Under the pieces are notes generated by a model. That model was not told the origin of the DNA and searched no databases. It saw nothing but the letters and a program-made list of their open reading frames with translations. From Streptomyces sp. NBC_01481 (lineage in GTDB: Bacteria > Actinomycetota > Actinomycetes > Streptomycetales > Streptomycetaceae): a stretch of DNA of 64,000 bases. Every line of letters starts with the position of its first letter. The stretch's first letter is position 1. The stretch covers positions 235,001-299,000 of the forward strand of contig NZ_JAPEPT010000002.1 in NCBI RefSeq assembly GCF_026339995.1, in the 5' to 3' direction. Positions 27,241-37,880 of this stretch are shown here, one piece after another. Made by a program: the position numbers and the translations under genes.

Positions 27241-28908
27241 TCAGACCCTCTCGGCGACCTTCTCGCCGCCGGCATCCGCACTCTCCTCCGCGTCCGCACT
27301 CTGCTGAGCGTCCGCGTTCGGTTCCGCGGCGGGCGCCGGGGCCGCCCCGCGCAGCGGTACCTCCTTGACGAAGAACGCCGCCAGGAAGCCGATCACCGCG
27401 ACCGCCGCCCCCAGCAGGAAGGCCGCGTGGGTGCCGGACGACACCGCGACCTCGTACGCCTCCCTCACCGGGTCCGGCAGCTTCGCCAGGCTCGCGGCGT
27501 CCAACTGCGCGGACCGCTCGGTGATCGCCGAGCCGCCCCTGGCCGCCATCTCGTGCTGCACCCGGCTGGTGAACAGCGCGCCCATGATCGCGACGCCGAA
27601 GGAGCTGCCGAGCGTACGGAAGAGGGTGGCGCCGGAGGACGCGACGCCCATGTCCTTCAGCTCCACGCTGTTCTGCGCGACCAGCATGGTGATCTGCATC
27701 AGGAAGCCCATGCCCGCGCCGAGCACCGCCATGTACAGGCTGGAGGTCAGCCGCGAGGTCTCGGTGTCCATCGTCGAGAGCAGGTACAGGCCGACCATCA
27801 TCAGCCCGCCGCCGATGATCGGGAAGAGCCGGTACTTGCCGGTGCTGGTGGTGACCCGGCCCGCGATCATCGAGACGACGAGCATCGACATCAGCATCGG
27901 GAGCAGCAGCAGGCCGGAGTTGGTCGCGGAGGCGCCCTGGACCGACTGCTGGTACAGCGGCAGGAAGAGCACCGCACCGAACATCACGAATCCGGTCAGG
28001 AAGCCGATCACCGACATGAGGGAGAAGTTGCGGCTGCGGAAGATGTGCAGCGGCATGATCGGTTCGGCGGCCTTGGTCTCGACGAAGAAGAAGCCGGTGA
28101 GCGCGGCCACGCCGATCGCGATGAGCTCCATGATCACGGCCGAGTCCCAGGCGTACTCCGTACCGCCCCAGGTGGTCACGAGCACGATCGAGGTGATGCC
28201 CACGGTCAGCAGCCCGGCGCCCACATAGTCGATGCGCGCCTTGGTCCGTTCCTTCTTCGGCAGGTGGAGCACCGCGGTGACCATGGCGAGCGCGACGGCA
28301 CCGAGCGGCAGGTTGATGTAGAAGCTCCAGCGCCAGCCGAGGTGGTCGGTGATGGTGCCGCCGACCAGCGGTCCGCCGATCATCGCGACGGCCATGACGG
28401 CCGCCATCATGCCCTGGTACTTGCCGCGCTCCCGCGGCGGAACCAGATCGCCGATGATCGCCATGACGCCGACCATCAGTCCGCCCGCGCCCAGTCCCTG
28501 GATGGCGCGGAAGCCGATGAGCTGGCCCATGTCCTGGGCCATGCCGCTGAGTGCCGAGCCGATCAGGAAGAGCACGATGGAGGTAAGGAAGGTTCCCTTG
28601 CGGCCGTACATGTCGCCGAGCTTGCCCCAGATCGGGGTGGAGGCGGCGGTGGCCAGGGTGTACGCGGTGACGACCCAGGAGAGATGCTCCAGGCCGCCGA
28701 GCTCACCGACGATGGTCGGCATGGCGGTGCCGACGATCATGTTGTCGAGCATGGCCAGCAGCATGGCGATCATGAGCGCGAGGATCACGACCCGGACGCT
28801 GCGCTCCTGAGGCTGAGCCTCCTGCTGCGCCTGTGACGGTTGCTTCGCCTGTTGCTCCCCCGGCGCCTCGGCGCTCGGCTTTTTCTTGTCTCCCGATATA
28901 CCGGCCAT
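27241..28908 (-). CDS. MFS drug exporter, DHA2 (EmrB/QacA) family
   Basis: 555 residues with 14 predicted membrane helices. Motif A is [11 protein letters not shown], motif C is near [19 protein letters not shown], and the N-terminal [17 protein letters not shown] is typical of 14-TM proton antiporters for drugs. Both ends are soluble: an N-terminal Gln/Ala-rich 37-residue stretch and an Ala/Glu/Asp-rich tail. The divergent TetR gene and a long inverted repeat at its promoter (TTGACG-18-TACCTT) indicate substrate-induced expression. Substrate unknown. Confidence 0.95.
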   Translation of the reverse strand: MAGISGDKKKPSAEAPGEQQAKQPSQAQQEAQPQERSVRVVILALMIAMLLAMLDNMIVGTAMPTIVGELGGLEHLSWVVTAYTLATAASTPIWGKLGDMYGRKGTFLTSIVLFLIGSALSGMAQDMGQLIGFRAIQGLGAGGLMVGVMAIIGDLVPPRERGKYQGMMAAVMAVAMIGGPLVGGTITDHLGWRWSFYINLPLGAVALAMVTAVLHLPKKERTKARIDYVGAGLLTVGITSIVLVTTWGGTEYAWDSAVIMELIAIGVAALTGFFFVETKAAEPIMPLHIFRSRNFSLMSVIGFLTGFVMFGAVLFLPLYQQSVQGASATNSGLLLLPMLMSMLVVSMIAGRVTTSTGKYRLFPIIGGGLMMVGLYLLSTMDTETSRLTSSLYMAVLGAGMGFLMQITMLVAQNSVELKDMGVASSGATLFRTLGSSFGVAIMGALFTSRVQHEMAARGGSAITERSAQLDAASLAKLPDPVREAYEVAVSSGTHAAFLLGAAVAVIGFLAAFFVKEVPLRGAAPAPAAEPNADAQQSADAEESADAGGEKVAERV

Positions 28909-28926
28909 CGTTCCAACTCCCCGACA

Positions 28927-28995
28927 CTTACTTGCCGCCCGGCTAGCTGACTACACTGGGAAGGTAGACCCGCAACTAGCCGGGCGTCAAGTAAG
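28927..28995. promoter_or_regulatory. long inverted-repeat operator between MFS exporter and TetR genes
   Basis: Arms 28927-28949 and 28973-28995 match over 23 bp with two mismatches (CTTACTTG(C/A)CGCCCGGCTAG...), separated by 23 bp. The right arm covers the minus-strand -35 TTGACG of the exporter promoter, whose -10 is TACCTT. The left arm covers the region upstream of a TACACT -10-like box directed at the TetR gene. This looks like two operators for one repressor, shutting both promoters. Confidence 0.8.
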
Positions 28996-29011
28996 TTTTC
29001 AGGAGAGCCCC

Positions 29012-29572
29012 ATGGCCAGAGGCAACACCCGCCAGCGCATTCAGGACGTGGCCCTGGAGCTCTTCGCCGAGCAGGGCTACGAGAAGACCTCGCTGCGCGA
29101 GATCGCAGAGGCCCTCGACGTCACCAAGGCCGCGCTGTACTACCACTTCAAGACCAAGGAAGACATCCTGATCAGCCTCTTCCAGGACCTCACGAGGCCG
29201 ATGGACGAGCTGATCGAGTGGGCACAGACGCAGCCGCACACCCTGGAGACGAAGAAGGAGATCCTGCGCCGCTACAGCCAGGCACTGCTCGGCGCGGCCC
29301 CGCTCTTCCGTTTCATGCAGGAGAACCAGGCGACGCTGCGCGATCTGAGCATCGGCGAGACCTTCAAGGACCGGATGCTGGCGATGGTGGAGCTGATCAA
29401 GGAGCCCGAGGCGGCGCTGTCCGACCAGGTCCGCTGCTTCAGCGCACTCTTCACGATGCACGCCGGGATGTTCCTGCTCAAGGACGTCGAAGGCGACCCG
29501 GAGGACAAGCGCATGGCCGTCCTCGAGGTCGCCACCGATCTCGTGAGCCAGGCTCACGGCGTCAAGGGCTGA
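29012..29572 (+). CDS. TetR-family repressor of the adjacent exporter
   Basis: 186 residues. N-terminal helix-turn-helix: [20 protein letters not shown], then [20 protein letters not shown] (about 10-52). The rest is a helical ligand pocket. ATG 29012 follows AGGAGAG; an upstream in-frame extension would cross the operator and is excluded. Divergent orientation with a 23-bp-arm inverted repeat between it and the MFS gene argues for autorepression and control of the exporter. Confidence 0.94.
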   Translation: MARGNTRQRIQDVALELFAEQGYEKTSLREIAEALDVTKAALYYHFKTKEDILISLFQDLTRPMDELIEWAQTQPHTLETKKEILRRYSQALLGAAPLFRFMQENQATLRDLSIGETFKDRMLAMVELIKEPEAALSDQVRCFSALFTMHAGMFLLKDVEGDPEDKRMAVLEVATDLVSQAHGVKG

Positions 29573-29640
29573 CGCGCTGCGGCGTCAAGCTCGGCGCACC
29601 GGGCCCAGTGGGTCCGGCCTGGTGCGTCCGGCTCGGTGCG

Positions 29641-30399
29641 TCAGATGGAGACGCCCTCGGCACGCAGGAAGGCCATGGGGTTGACCGCGGAGCCGTAGTT
29701 CGGGGTCGTACGGATCTCGAAGTGCAGGTGCGGGCCGGAGGAGTTACCGGTGTTGCCCGAGCGGGCGATCGTCTGGCCGGTCTTCACGTGCTTGCCGACG
29801 AACACGTTGATCTTCGACAGGTGGGCGTACTGCGAGTACGTGCCGTTGGCGTGCTTGATCACAATGGCGTTGCCGTACGCGGAACCGTCGCCGCCGCCGT
29901 TCGGGCCGGCCTTCACGACGACACCGCCGTGGGTGGCCTTGACCACGGTGCCGACCGGAACGGCGAAGTCCTGGCCGGAGTGCTTGTGGGACCACATGGC
30001 GCCGCCCTGGTTGAAGCTCGCGCTCAGCGTGTAGCGGGCGACAGGCTTGACCCAGCCGACCTTCTTGGCGGCCTTGGCCTTGGCGGCCTTCGCGGCAGCG
30101 GCCTTCACCGCGGCAGCCTTCGCGGCCTTGGCCTTCGCGGCGGCCTTGAGGGCCTTCGCGTTGGCGGCGGCCTTGGCGGCCGCTGCAGCCTTCGCCGTCG
30201 CGGCGGCCTTGGCCTGCACGTCGGCCTGGACGGCCACGGCGGCTGCGGGAGTCGTGGCTGCCGCCTTGCCCGCAGTTGCGGAGGCGACACCGGCACCGGC
30301 TCCGACGACCATCACGGCGCCGAGTCCGGCGGCGACGACGGTGCCACGGTTACGGAGCACGGACGGGCGGAGACGGTGGTTGATGACGCGCTTCGACAT
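29641..30399 (-). CDS. secreted M23 (LytM) peptidoglycan endopeptidase
   Basis: 252 residues. A basic N-terminus and hydrophobic stretch (20-43) form a signal peptide, cleaved about residue 41. Residues 58-113 are almost only Ala and Lys (histone-H1-like), probably a flexible wall- or teichoic-acid-binding stalk. The zinc peptidase domain has HSGQD (His140, Asp144), His193 in YAHLS and HLH (His224, His226), all catalytic residues present. It should cut peptide cross-bridges. A good GGAGG lies ahead of the ATG at 30399. The long region upstream is described separately. Confidence 0.93.
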   Translation of the reverse strand: MSKRVINHRLRPSVLRNRGTVVAAGLGAVMVVGAGAGVASATAGKAAATTPAAAVAVQADVQAKAAATAKAAAAAKAAANAKALKAAAKAKAAKAAAVKAAAAKAAKAKAAKKVGWVKPVARYTLSASFNQGGAMWSHKHSGQDFAVPVGTVVKATHGGVVVKAGPNGGGDGSAYGNAIVIKHANGTYSQYAHLSKINVFVGKHVKTGQTIARSGNTGNSSGPHLHFEIRTTPNYGSAVNPMAFLRAEGVSI

Positions 30400-30936
30400 A
30401 CGGGAGAACCTCCGGGCATGAATGGACCCGGCGCGCTGGCACCGGGCTGGCCATCCCTTGGTAACCCGTCCTCCCGTTCCACCTCAAACACCCCATCTAC
30501 GACATTGCGTCGTAGCCGTCACCCCGGGAATTCAACTCTTGACGCCATTCCCATCCCCACCGGAGTCGCTCGAAAAGCGGACAAAATATCCCAGCATGGA
30601 GAGGTTTAAGCCCTTGTGTGAACCGGCCGAAACCGACATCCCGCCCGGATAAGCACCTCTCGCCCAGTTATGGACCAAAGGTCTCGCCGCGATCCTGGAC
30701 GGAGGACCCCCTTCGAGGGGTGACAAGTGCTCCTATCCCGGCTAGTAGGGCCGGATGAGCCTGTGTGCCTTGTCACGGACCCGGGGCCCGCCGGGGGCCG
30801 CGAATGTTAGCCGCGACACACCAACTCCCGTGTCGCAAATGCCGGTTTCGCCCCAGATCGACACTCCGGAAGTGGCGCCCATACGACCGAACCGCCACCT
30901 TCCCGACCCGCCCCGCCTCCGGGATGCTCCTGTGCC
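30400..30936. promoter_or_regulatory. 537-bp divergent intergenic region (M23 peptidase / dacB)
   Basis: No gene seen. The base composition is lower in G+C than the surroundings around 30500-30620. Features: a perfect 7-bp inverted repeat CTACGAC-N5-GTCGTAG (30497-30515) and the palindromic GGTAACC near 30459-30465, both within the probable 5' leader of the peptidase, and a minus-strand AT-rich GATATTTTG (about 30583-30591) that may be a -10. A structured leader is possible, but it does not match the ydaO c-di-AMP riboswitch. Promoter positions remain uncertain. Confidence 0.4.
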
Positions 30937-32550
30937 ATGAGTAGACCCGTGATTCGCCCGACCCGAGGCCGCGGACAGCTCCGCAGCCGGCTCAGGCCCG
31001 CCCTCTTAGGCCTCGCCTGCATCCTCACGTCCACACTCACCTGGAGCGCACCCGCCGGAGCCGGACCCTCCGACACCGGGCTCAAGGGCGCCATCGACGC
31101 GATCCTCGCCGACGCCCGCATGGAGGGCGGGGCCGCGAGCGTGGTCATCGCCGACGCCGCCACCGGGGAGCGGCTCTACCAGCGCGACGGCGGCGACCGC
31201 CTGATGCCCGCCTCCAACACCAAACTCGCCACCTCCGCCGCCGCGATGGCCCTGCTCGGTCCCGAATACCGCTTCCACACCGACGTCCTGTCCACCGGCA
31301 GCCGTCACGAATCCACCCTCCGCGGCGATCTCTATCTGCGCGGCGGCGGCGATCCCACAACCCTCGCCAAGGACTACGACCGGCTCGCCGCCGACCTCGC
31401 GGCCTCGGGCGTGAAGCGCGTCACCGGCCGCATCGTCGCGGACGACACCCGTTTCGACACCCAGCGCCTCGGCCGCTCCTGGGCCGCCGACGACGAGTCC
31501 TCGTACTATTCCGCGCAGATCTCACCGCTCACCCTCGCGCCGGATACCGATTACGACTCCGGCACGGTCATCGTCGAGGCACTGCCGGGCGCCGCCCCCG
31601 GCGACAAGCCGCGCGTGAGCCTCACCCCGCTCACCGACTACGTACGCGTCGACAACCGCGGCACCACGGTCCCCGCCGGGCAGACCGACACCCTCGCCAT
31701 CGAGCGGCAGCACGGCACCAACACGATCATCATCAGCGGGAACATCCCCGTCGGCGCGAGCGCGACCAAGGAGTGGGTGGCCACCTGGGAGCCCACGGGC
31801 TACGCCGCCGCGGTCTTCTCCGACGCGCTCGCCGAGCACGGCATACGCATGTCGGGGAGCCCCCGCCTCGGCCGTGCGACCCCGCCCGGCGCGAAGCTGC
31901 TGGCCTCTCACAACTCCATGCCGCTGCGGGAGTTGATGTTCCCCTTCATGAAGCTGTCCAACAACATGCACGCCGAGACGCTCACCAAGACGATCGGCTA
32001 CGAGACGGCAGGCCGCGGTACCTGGGAAGCGGGCCTCGCGGCAATCGGCGGCTACCTGGGGAAGGAAGGCGTACGGACCTCCACGATCCGCCAGTTCGAC
32101 GGCTCGGGCCTGACCCGTATGAATCTCTTCCCGGCCGAACAGCTCGCCACCCTGCTCCTCTCCGTACGGGACGCTCCCTGGTACGCCGACTGGTACGCAT
32201 CCCTTCCGGTGGCCTGCAACACCGACCGCGCGATCGGCGGCACCCTGCGCTCCCGTATGTGCGGGACCCCTGCGGCTCTCAACGCCCGTGGCAAGACAGG
32301 GTCGTTGACGGGCGCCTCGGCGCTGTCGGGGTATGTGAAGGACGCTGCGGGCCGTGAGCTGGTCTACAGCATCGTCCTCAACAACTACCTGGCGTCCTCG
32401 GTGAAGAGCATCGAGGACGCGATCGTCGTCACCCTCGCGAAGTCTGACACGGGGGCGGGCGCCATCGCCGCTGTGGCCCCGAACGCGGTGCGCACCCAGG
32501 AGCTTCCGTCCAACCTCGAATGCTCCTGGCAGAAGCCGAAGTTCTGCTGA
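30937..32550 (+). CDS. dacB: D-alanyl-D-alanine carboxypeptidase/endopeptidase (class C PBP4 type)
   Basis: 537 residues of the S13 family, which trims D-Ala from stem peptides or cuts 4-3 cross-links. A signal peptide ends about residue 43. Catalytic motifs: SNTK (Ser93-Lys96), SNN (341-343) and KTG (453-455). A large insertion between motifs 1 and 2 is normal for this class. The C-terminus ends with two cysteines (ECSWQKPKFC), perhaps a disulfide. Transcribed away from the M23 peptidase across a shared regulatory gap, and closed by the terminator at 32597. Confidence 0.94.
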   Translation: MSRPVIRPTRGRGQLRSRLRPALLGLACILTSTLTWSAPAGAGPSDTGLKGAIDAILADARMEGGAASVVIADAATGERLYQRDGGDRLMPASNTKLATSAAAMALLGPEYRFHTDVLSTGSRHESTLRGDLYLRGGGDPTTLAKDYDRLAADLAASGVKRVTGRIVADDTRFDTQRLGRSWAADDESSYYSAQISPLTLAPDTDYDSGTVIVEALPGAAPGDKPRVSLTPLTDYVRVDNRGTTVPAGQTDTLAIERQHGTNTIIISGNIPVGASATKEWVATWEPTGYAAAVFSDALAEHGIRMSGSPRLGRATPPGAKLLASHNSMPLRELMFPFMKLSNNMHAETLTKTIGYETAGRGTWEAGLAAIGGYLGKEGVRTSTIRQFDGSGLTRMNLFPAEQLATLLLSVRDAPWYADWYASLPVACNTDRAIGGTLRSRMCGTPAALNARGKTGSLTGASALSGYVKDAAGRELVYSIVLNNYLASSVKSIEDAIVVTLAKSDTGAGAIAAVAPNAVRTQELPSNLECSWQKPKFC

Positions 32551-32596
32551 AACGCCGGTGGCCCGCTCAGGGTCTCACCGACGGGACAGGCAGAAG

Positions 32597-32641
32597 AAGG
32601 GGCTGCCCCGGACCGTACGAAACGGTCCGGGGCAGCCCCTT
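32597..32641. terminator. terminator between dacB and clpC
   Basis: 20-bp perfect arms (32597-32616 with 32622-32641) and a 5-nt loop between two convergent genes. A and T runs at the stem bases (AAGG...CCTT) give it weak bidirectional intrinsic character. Confidence 0.88.
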
Positions 32642-32657
32642 CGGACACTCAGAACGC

Positions 32658-35183
<2,526 letters not shown>

Positions 35184-35615
35184 CGTTAATCGCTCCTCAG
35201 AGCGGTCAGGCAGTAAGGGGTCGGTCCCCTCCCTGTCCTTCCGCAGCTTAGTCCCGCAAGCGGGGACCGCTCATTCCAACTGCCGACACCCGTCTGTGGC
35301 CTCCTGACCGCTGAACGCCGACAACTGCTCAACCCGATGGTGCGAGACGATGTTCCCGCAGGCCAGGCAGTTACCCTCACCACCGCTACGCCGATGGCGA
35401 ACGTGAGCCTGCACCTGCGAGCGTGTCGCCCCTCCCCACTAGGAATGTCTTACCCGCAAGCACTGACACTCCATGCGGAGCGCACCGGTTCCCTCAGCTA
35501 CGGGCGAACAACCTTGCGCCTGCTGAAGCGCGCATACGCCCTCGACTCGGACACCCTGTGCGATCGCACTCACACTCTGCGTAACTCCCGGGGCGGCTCT
35601 CCCGTTCCCGGGGGT
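35184..35615. promoter_or_regulatory. clpC upstream region / divergent gap
   Basis: This 432-bp gap lies between clpC and the primase-like gene. I see the 10-bp inverted repeat AGCGGTCAGG (35201-35210) / CCTGACCGCT (35303-35312), with a small GC hairpin between them (GTCCCGC/GCGGGAC, about 35250-35266). A frame open from 35337 across the right half has codon use unlike its neighbours and is not counted as coding. No clear ClgR or HspR operator was recognised. Confidence 0.45.
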
Positions 35616-36194
35616 ATGGCTTCCATCGTCCCGCTTCCCCGCGCGTCCTGCGACGGCAGTGCCGCGCGGTGGTACGAGAACGAACTCGGCTGGGCCGCCG
35701 CGGAGGGGTCGCCGGTGCGGCTGCTCACCGGGCTGCGCTTCGATGTGCTGGAGCTGCCGGCGGACGCGGGCGCGGCCGTGCTGCGCCGGGCCGAGACGGC
35801 CGGTCCGGTGGTTCTGATGGGGCGCAGAATGCGGTTCCTGGTGGCCGCGGGAAGCGCGGAGGAGTTGCCCGGTCTGCTCGACTGGCTTCAGTGGGGCGGG
35901 ATCGCGCTCGATCTGACCGCCATCGGCGTGGGCGGACTGATGACCGCCCCGCCGCCGCCCGGATGGCCTGGCTCGCGGGGGGCCGCCGTATGGCTGCGAC
36001 CCCCCGTGCCGGGGCGCGAGGTGGAGCCGACGCTGCCGGCTCTGGCCCCTTTCGGACGCAGTGCCGGAACAGGTGGGGGTATCAGCCCCGATCTCGTACG
36101 ACTCGTGGCCACCGTGGCGACCGAGTGCCACCGGGCCCGTTTGCTGCGTACGAATACGCCGCGCACTAATACTCAGCCGTTGGCCTTCTCGTAA
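35616..36194 (+). CDS. primase/polymerase N-domain-like protein, unknown function
   Basis: 192 residues from ATG 35616 (MASIVPLPRASCDGSAARWY). The segment GLRFDVLELPADAGAAVLRR, and the overall order, resemble the N-terminal domain of actinobacterial bifunctional DNA primase/polymerase proteins. I do not see a complete catalytic metal triad, so activity is doubtful. Its last 22 bp overlap, tail to tail, the end of lsr2 on the other strand. An in-frame extension back to 35337 is rejected because third positions lose their G/C bias. Position between clpC and lsr2 is conserved in Streptomyces as I recall. Confidence 0.75.
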   Translation: MASIVPLPRASCDGSAARWYENELGWAAAEGSPVRLLTGLRFDVLELPADAGAAVLRRAETAGPVVLMGRRMRFLVAAGSAEELPGLLDWLQWGGIALDLTAIGVGGLMTAPPPPGWPGSRGAAVWLRPPVPGREVEPTLPALAPFGRSAGTGGGISPDLVRLVATVATECHRARLLRTNTPRTNTQPLAFS

Positions 36195-36508
36195 GCCTCA
36201 CGAACCGTGGCCGGGACACGGCCGCGGTCGTTCACCTCGAAGCCGTTCGCCTTGGCCCAGGCGCGGATTTCTGCGGTGTCCTTGTTACCGCCCGCGGCGG
36301 GACGACCCTTGCCACGGCCGGATGCGGCGCGGCCACCCGTGCGCCGACCGCTCTTGGCGTACGGCTCGAGGAGACCACGGAGCTTGTCCGCATTGGCGGT
36401 GGTGAGGTCGATCTCGTAGGTCTTGCCGTCCAGAGCGAACGTCACGGTCTCGTCCGCCTCGCCGCCGTCGAGGTCATCGACAAGAAGGACCTGAACCTTC
36501 TGTGCCAC
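36173..36508 (-). CDS. lsr2: nucleoid-associated silencer Lsr2
   Basis: 111-residue H-NS-like protein that bridges AT-rich DNA and silences acquired and specialised-metabolite genes. N-terminal oligomerisation domain (1-50, VQVLLVDDLDGGEADETVTF), Arg/Gly-rich linker (54-72), DNA-binding domain with the AT-hook-like RGR (95-97) in NDRGRVPATVREAYEKANG. GTG 36508 is used because it begins AQKVQVLL and sits after AAGGAAA; an ATG at 36523 adds five residues. Its 3' end overlaps the convergent gene by 22 bp. Confidence 0.97.
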   Translation of the reverse strand: MAQKVQVLLVDDLDGGEADETVTFALDGKTYEIDLTTANADKLRGLLEPYAKSGRRTGGRAASGRGKGRPAAGGNKDTAEIRAWAKANGFEVNDRGRVPATVREAYEKANG

Positions 36509-36651
36509 CGGATTTCCTTTCATCGAAAATGCAGTACGCGGAAAGGAAACCGCTTTTCCCTGGAAAACACAAACCCTTGGGAGAGGTTCAGAACCTCAAG
36601 AACGCGGGAAACATGCGCGATTCGGACATAGGGTTCCGACTCTTGCGGTGA
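36509..36651 (-). promoter_or_regulatory. AT-richer lsr2 promoter region
   Basis: Less G+C than the rest of the window, with A runs (GGAAAACACAAACCC), which would suit autoregulation by Lsr2. A 15-bp palindrome GAGGTTC-A-GAACCTC lies at 36583-36597. No standard -35/-10 pair stands out. The palindrome could be an operator, or the terminator of the next minus-strand gene upstream. Confidence 0.5.
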
Positions 36652-37173
36652 TCACAGGTGCAGAAGCATCCGGCTGTTGCCCAAGGTGTTCGGCTTCACT
36701 CGTTCGAGCCCGAGGAACTCGGCGACGCCCTCGTCATAGGAACGCAGCAGCTCGCTGTAGACATCTCCGTCGACCGGAGTCTCACCGATCTCCACGAAGC
36801 CGTGCTTCGAGAAGAAGTCCACTTCGAAGGTGAGGCAGAAAACCTTGCGCACCCCCAGCCAGCGGGCGGTCTGCAGTAGCTTGCCGAGCACCTGATGACC
36901 GATGCCGGTGCCCTTGACGACGGGATCGGTGGCGAGAGTGCGTACTTCCGCGAGGTCTTCCCACATGACATGCAGTGCGCCGCAGCCGACCACCCGGGCA
37001 TCCTCGTCGCGTTCGGCGACCCAGAACTCCTGGATGTCTTCGTAAAGGGTGACCGTCGCTTTGTCGAGCAGGATGCCTTCACTCACGTACGGGTCGACGA
37101 GTCGGCGGACCTCGGGCACATCGCTGGTCCTGGCCCGCCTGACGGTGATGGCATTTGCTGCGGCATAAGGCAT
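36652..37173 (-). CDS. short-form amino-acid N-acetyltransferase (N-acetylglutamate synthase)
   Basis: 173 residues, a single GNAT domain with acetyl-CoA loop VVKGTGIGHQVLGKLLQTAR (about 84-103). Similar to the stand-alone NAGS of Mycobacterium tuberculosis (Rv2747 type) that acetylates Glu to start arginine synthesis, including LTFEVDFFSKHGF and the DVYSELLRSYDEGVAEFLGL tail. Lacks the kinase-like domain of classical ArgA. Located 9 bp after the BlaI-type gene on the same strand and probably cotranscribed with it. Confidence 0.88.
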   Translation of the reverse strand: MPYAAANAITVRRARTSDVPEVRRLVDPYVSEGILLDKATVTLYEDIQEFWVAERDEDARVVGCGALHVMWEDLAEVRTLATDPVVKGTGIGHQVLGKLLQTARWLGVRKVFCLTFEVDFFSKHGFVEIGETPVDGDVYSELLRSYDEGVAEFLGLERVKPNTLGNSRMLLHL

Positions 37174-37182
37174 GGCCCGACG

Positions 37183-37578
37183 CTATCGCCCCGGCGGCGT
37201 ACCGCCCTCGGGGGCCTCGTCGTCCTGAACCATGCGGACCGCGGCTTGCAGGGACTCGCGCTGCTCCGGCGACATCATGCTGAAGAAGGCGACCAGTGCG
37301 GCGGCGGGGTTGTCACTCCGGGACCAGGCTTCGTTCATCAGTGCTGCCGAGTAGGCGGCGCGGGTGGAGACCGCGGTATATCGATAGGCGCGGCCGTCGA
37401 CTTCCCTGCGCACCCAGCCCTTCTGATGGAGATTGTCCATTACGGTCATGACGGTGGTGTAGGCGATGGACCGTTCCTGCTGAAGGTCTTCAAGGACTTC
37501 CCGGACGGTGACCGGCCGGTTCCATTGCCAGACGCGAGTCATGACGGCGTCTTCCAGCTCTCCCAATTGGCGGGGCAC
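37183..37578 (-). CDS. BlaI/MecI-family transcriptional repressor
   Basis: 131 residues. Winged helix (LGELEDAVMTRVWQWNRPVT...IAYTTVMTVMDNLHQKGWVR, about 5-58) and a C-terminal dimer region with the usual FFSMMSPEQRESL. The family represses beta-lactamase or, in actinobacteria, diverse respiratory and envelope genes, often inactivated by a BlaR-type protease; no blaR is nearby. A terminator of the preceding small gene separates it from that gene, so it has its own promoter within about 50 bp. Confidence 0.93.
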   Translation of the reverse strand: MPRQLGELEDAVMTRVWQWNRPVTVREVLEDLQQERSIAYTTVMTVMDNLHQKGWVRREVDGRAYRYTAVSTRAAYSAALMNEAWSRSDNPAAALVAFFSMMSPEQRESLQAAVRMVQDDEAPEGGTPPGR

Positions 37579-37628
37579 AGCGCCACCATAGTGCGAGTTG
37601 TGCCGGAATGGCCTGTTATTGCCGCAGC

Positions 37629-37664
37629 AAAAAGGACGTACGACGGGAAATCTGCCGTACGTCC
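37629..37664 (-). terminator. intrinsic terminator with T5 tract
   Basis: On the minus strand the stem GGACGTACG (37656-37664) pairs with CGTACGTCC (37634-37642), followed directly by TTTTT (37629-37633). This is a textbook rho-independent terminator, rare in this genome, ending the small membrane protein gene and insulating the BlaI gene. Confidence 0.9.
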
Positions 37665-37692
37665 TCGGTGCGAAGGGGTCCGCCGGTGAACG

Positions 37693-37866
37693 TCAGTCGT
37701 CGCGGCCGGCCTGGCGGGTGGATGCCGCACGGGCGAGCGCGGCGTCCACGATCGCATCCTCCTTGGCCTTGTTCGGGCCGCCCTGGCTCTTGACGATCGT
37801 CACGACCAGGAAGGTGAAGAAAATGGCCATCACCACGGGGGGCAGGAGCGCGGATACGTAGTCCAT
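37693..37866 (-). CDS. 57-residue membrane protein
   Basis: Starts at ATG 37866 (MDYVSALLPPVVMAIFFTFL): one N-terminal membrane helix (about 8-26) and a charged cytoplasmic tail with a short helix (KAKEDAIVDAALARAASTRQ). Codon third positions are strongly G/C and a clear terminator follows, so it is a real gene though short. The shape resembles small single-pass actinobacterial proteins of unknown role. It follows a 214-residue protein gene by 14 bp and is probably cotranscribed with it. Confidence 0.82.
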   Translation of the reverse strand: MDYVSALLPPVVMAIFFTFLVVTIVKSQGGPNKAKEDAIVDAALARAASTRQAGRDD

Positions 37867-37880
37867 GGCTCCCAGAGTAG

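Noticed and set aside
30400..30620. Possible ydaO-type cyclic di-AMP riboswitch upstream of the M23 peptidase
   Set aside because: The long leader of a wall hydrolase in a disA-bearing genome made this attractive, but the conserved ydaO pieces (GGGGGACCCA, GGGGTGAATC, GACAGCTAACC) are absent.
30755..30940. A 61-codon plus-strand frame ahead of dacB
   Set aside because: Pro/Arg-rich with no ribosome-binding site or codon bias and overlaps the dacB start; not supported as a gene.
35337..35615. N-terminal extension of the primase-like protein back to 35337
   Set aside because: Third-position G/C bias is lost over this stretch, and the translation is unlike the rest of the protein. Treated as intergenic.
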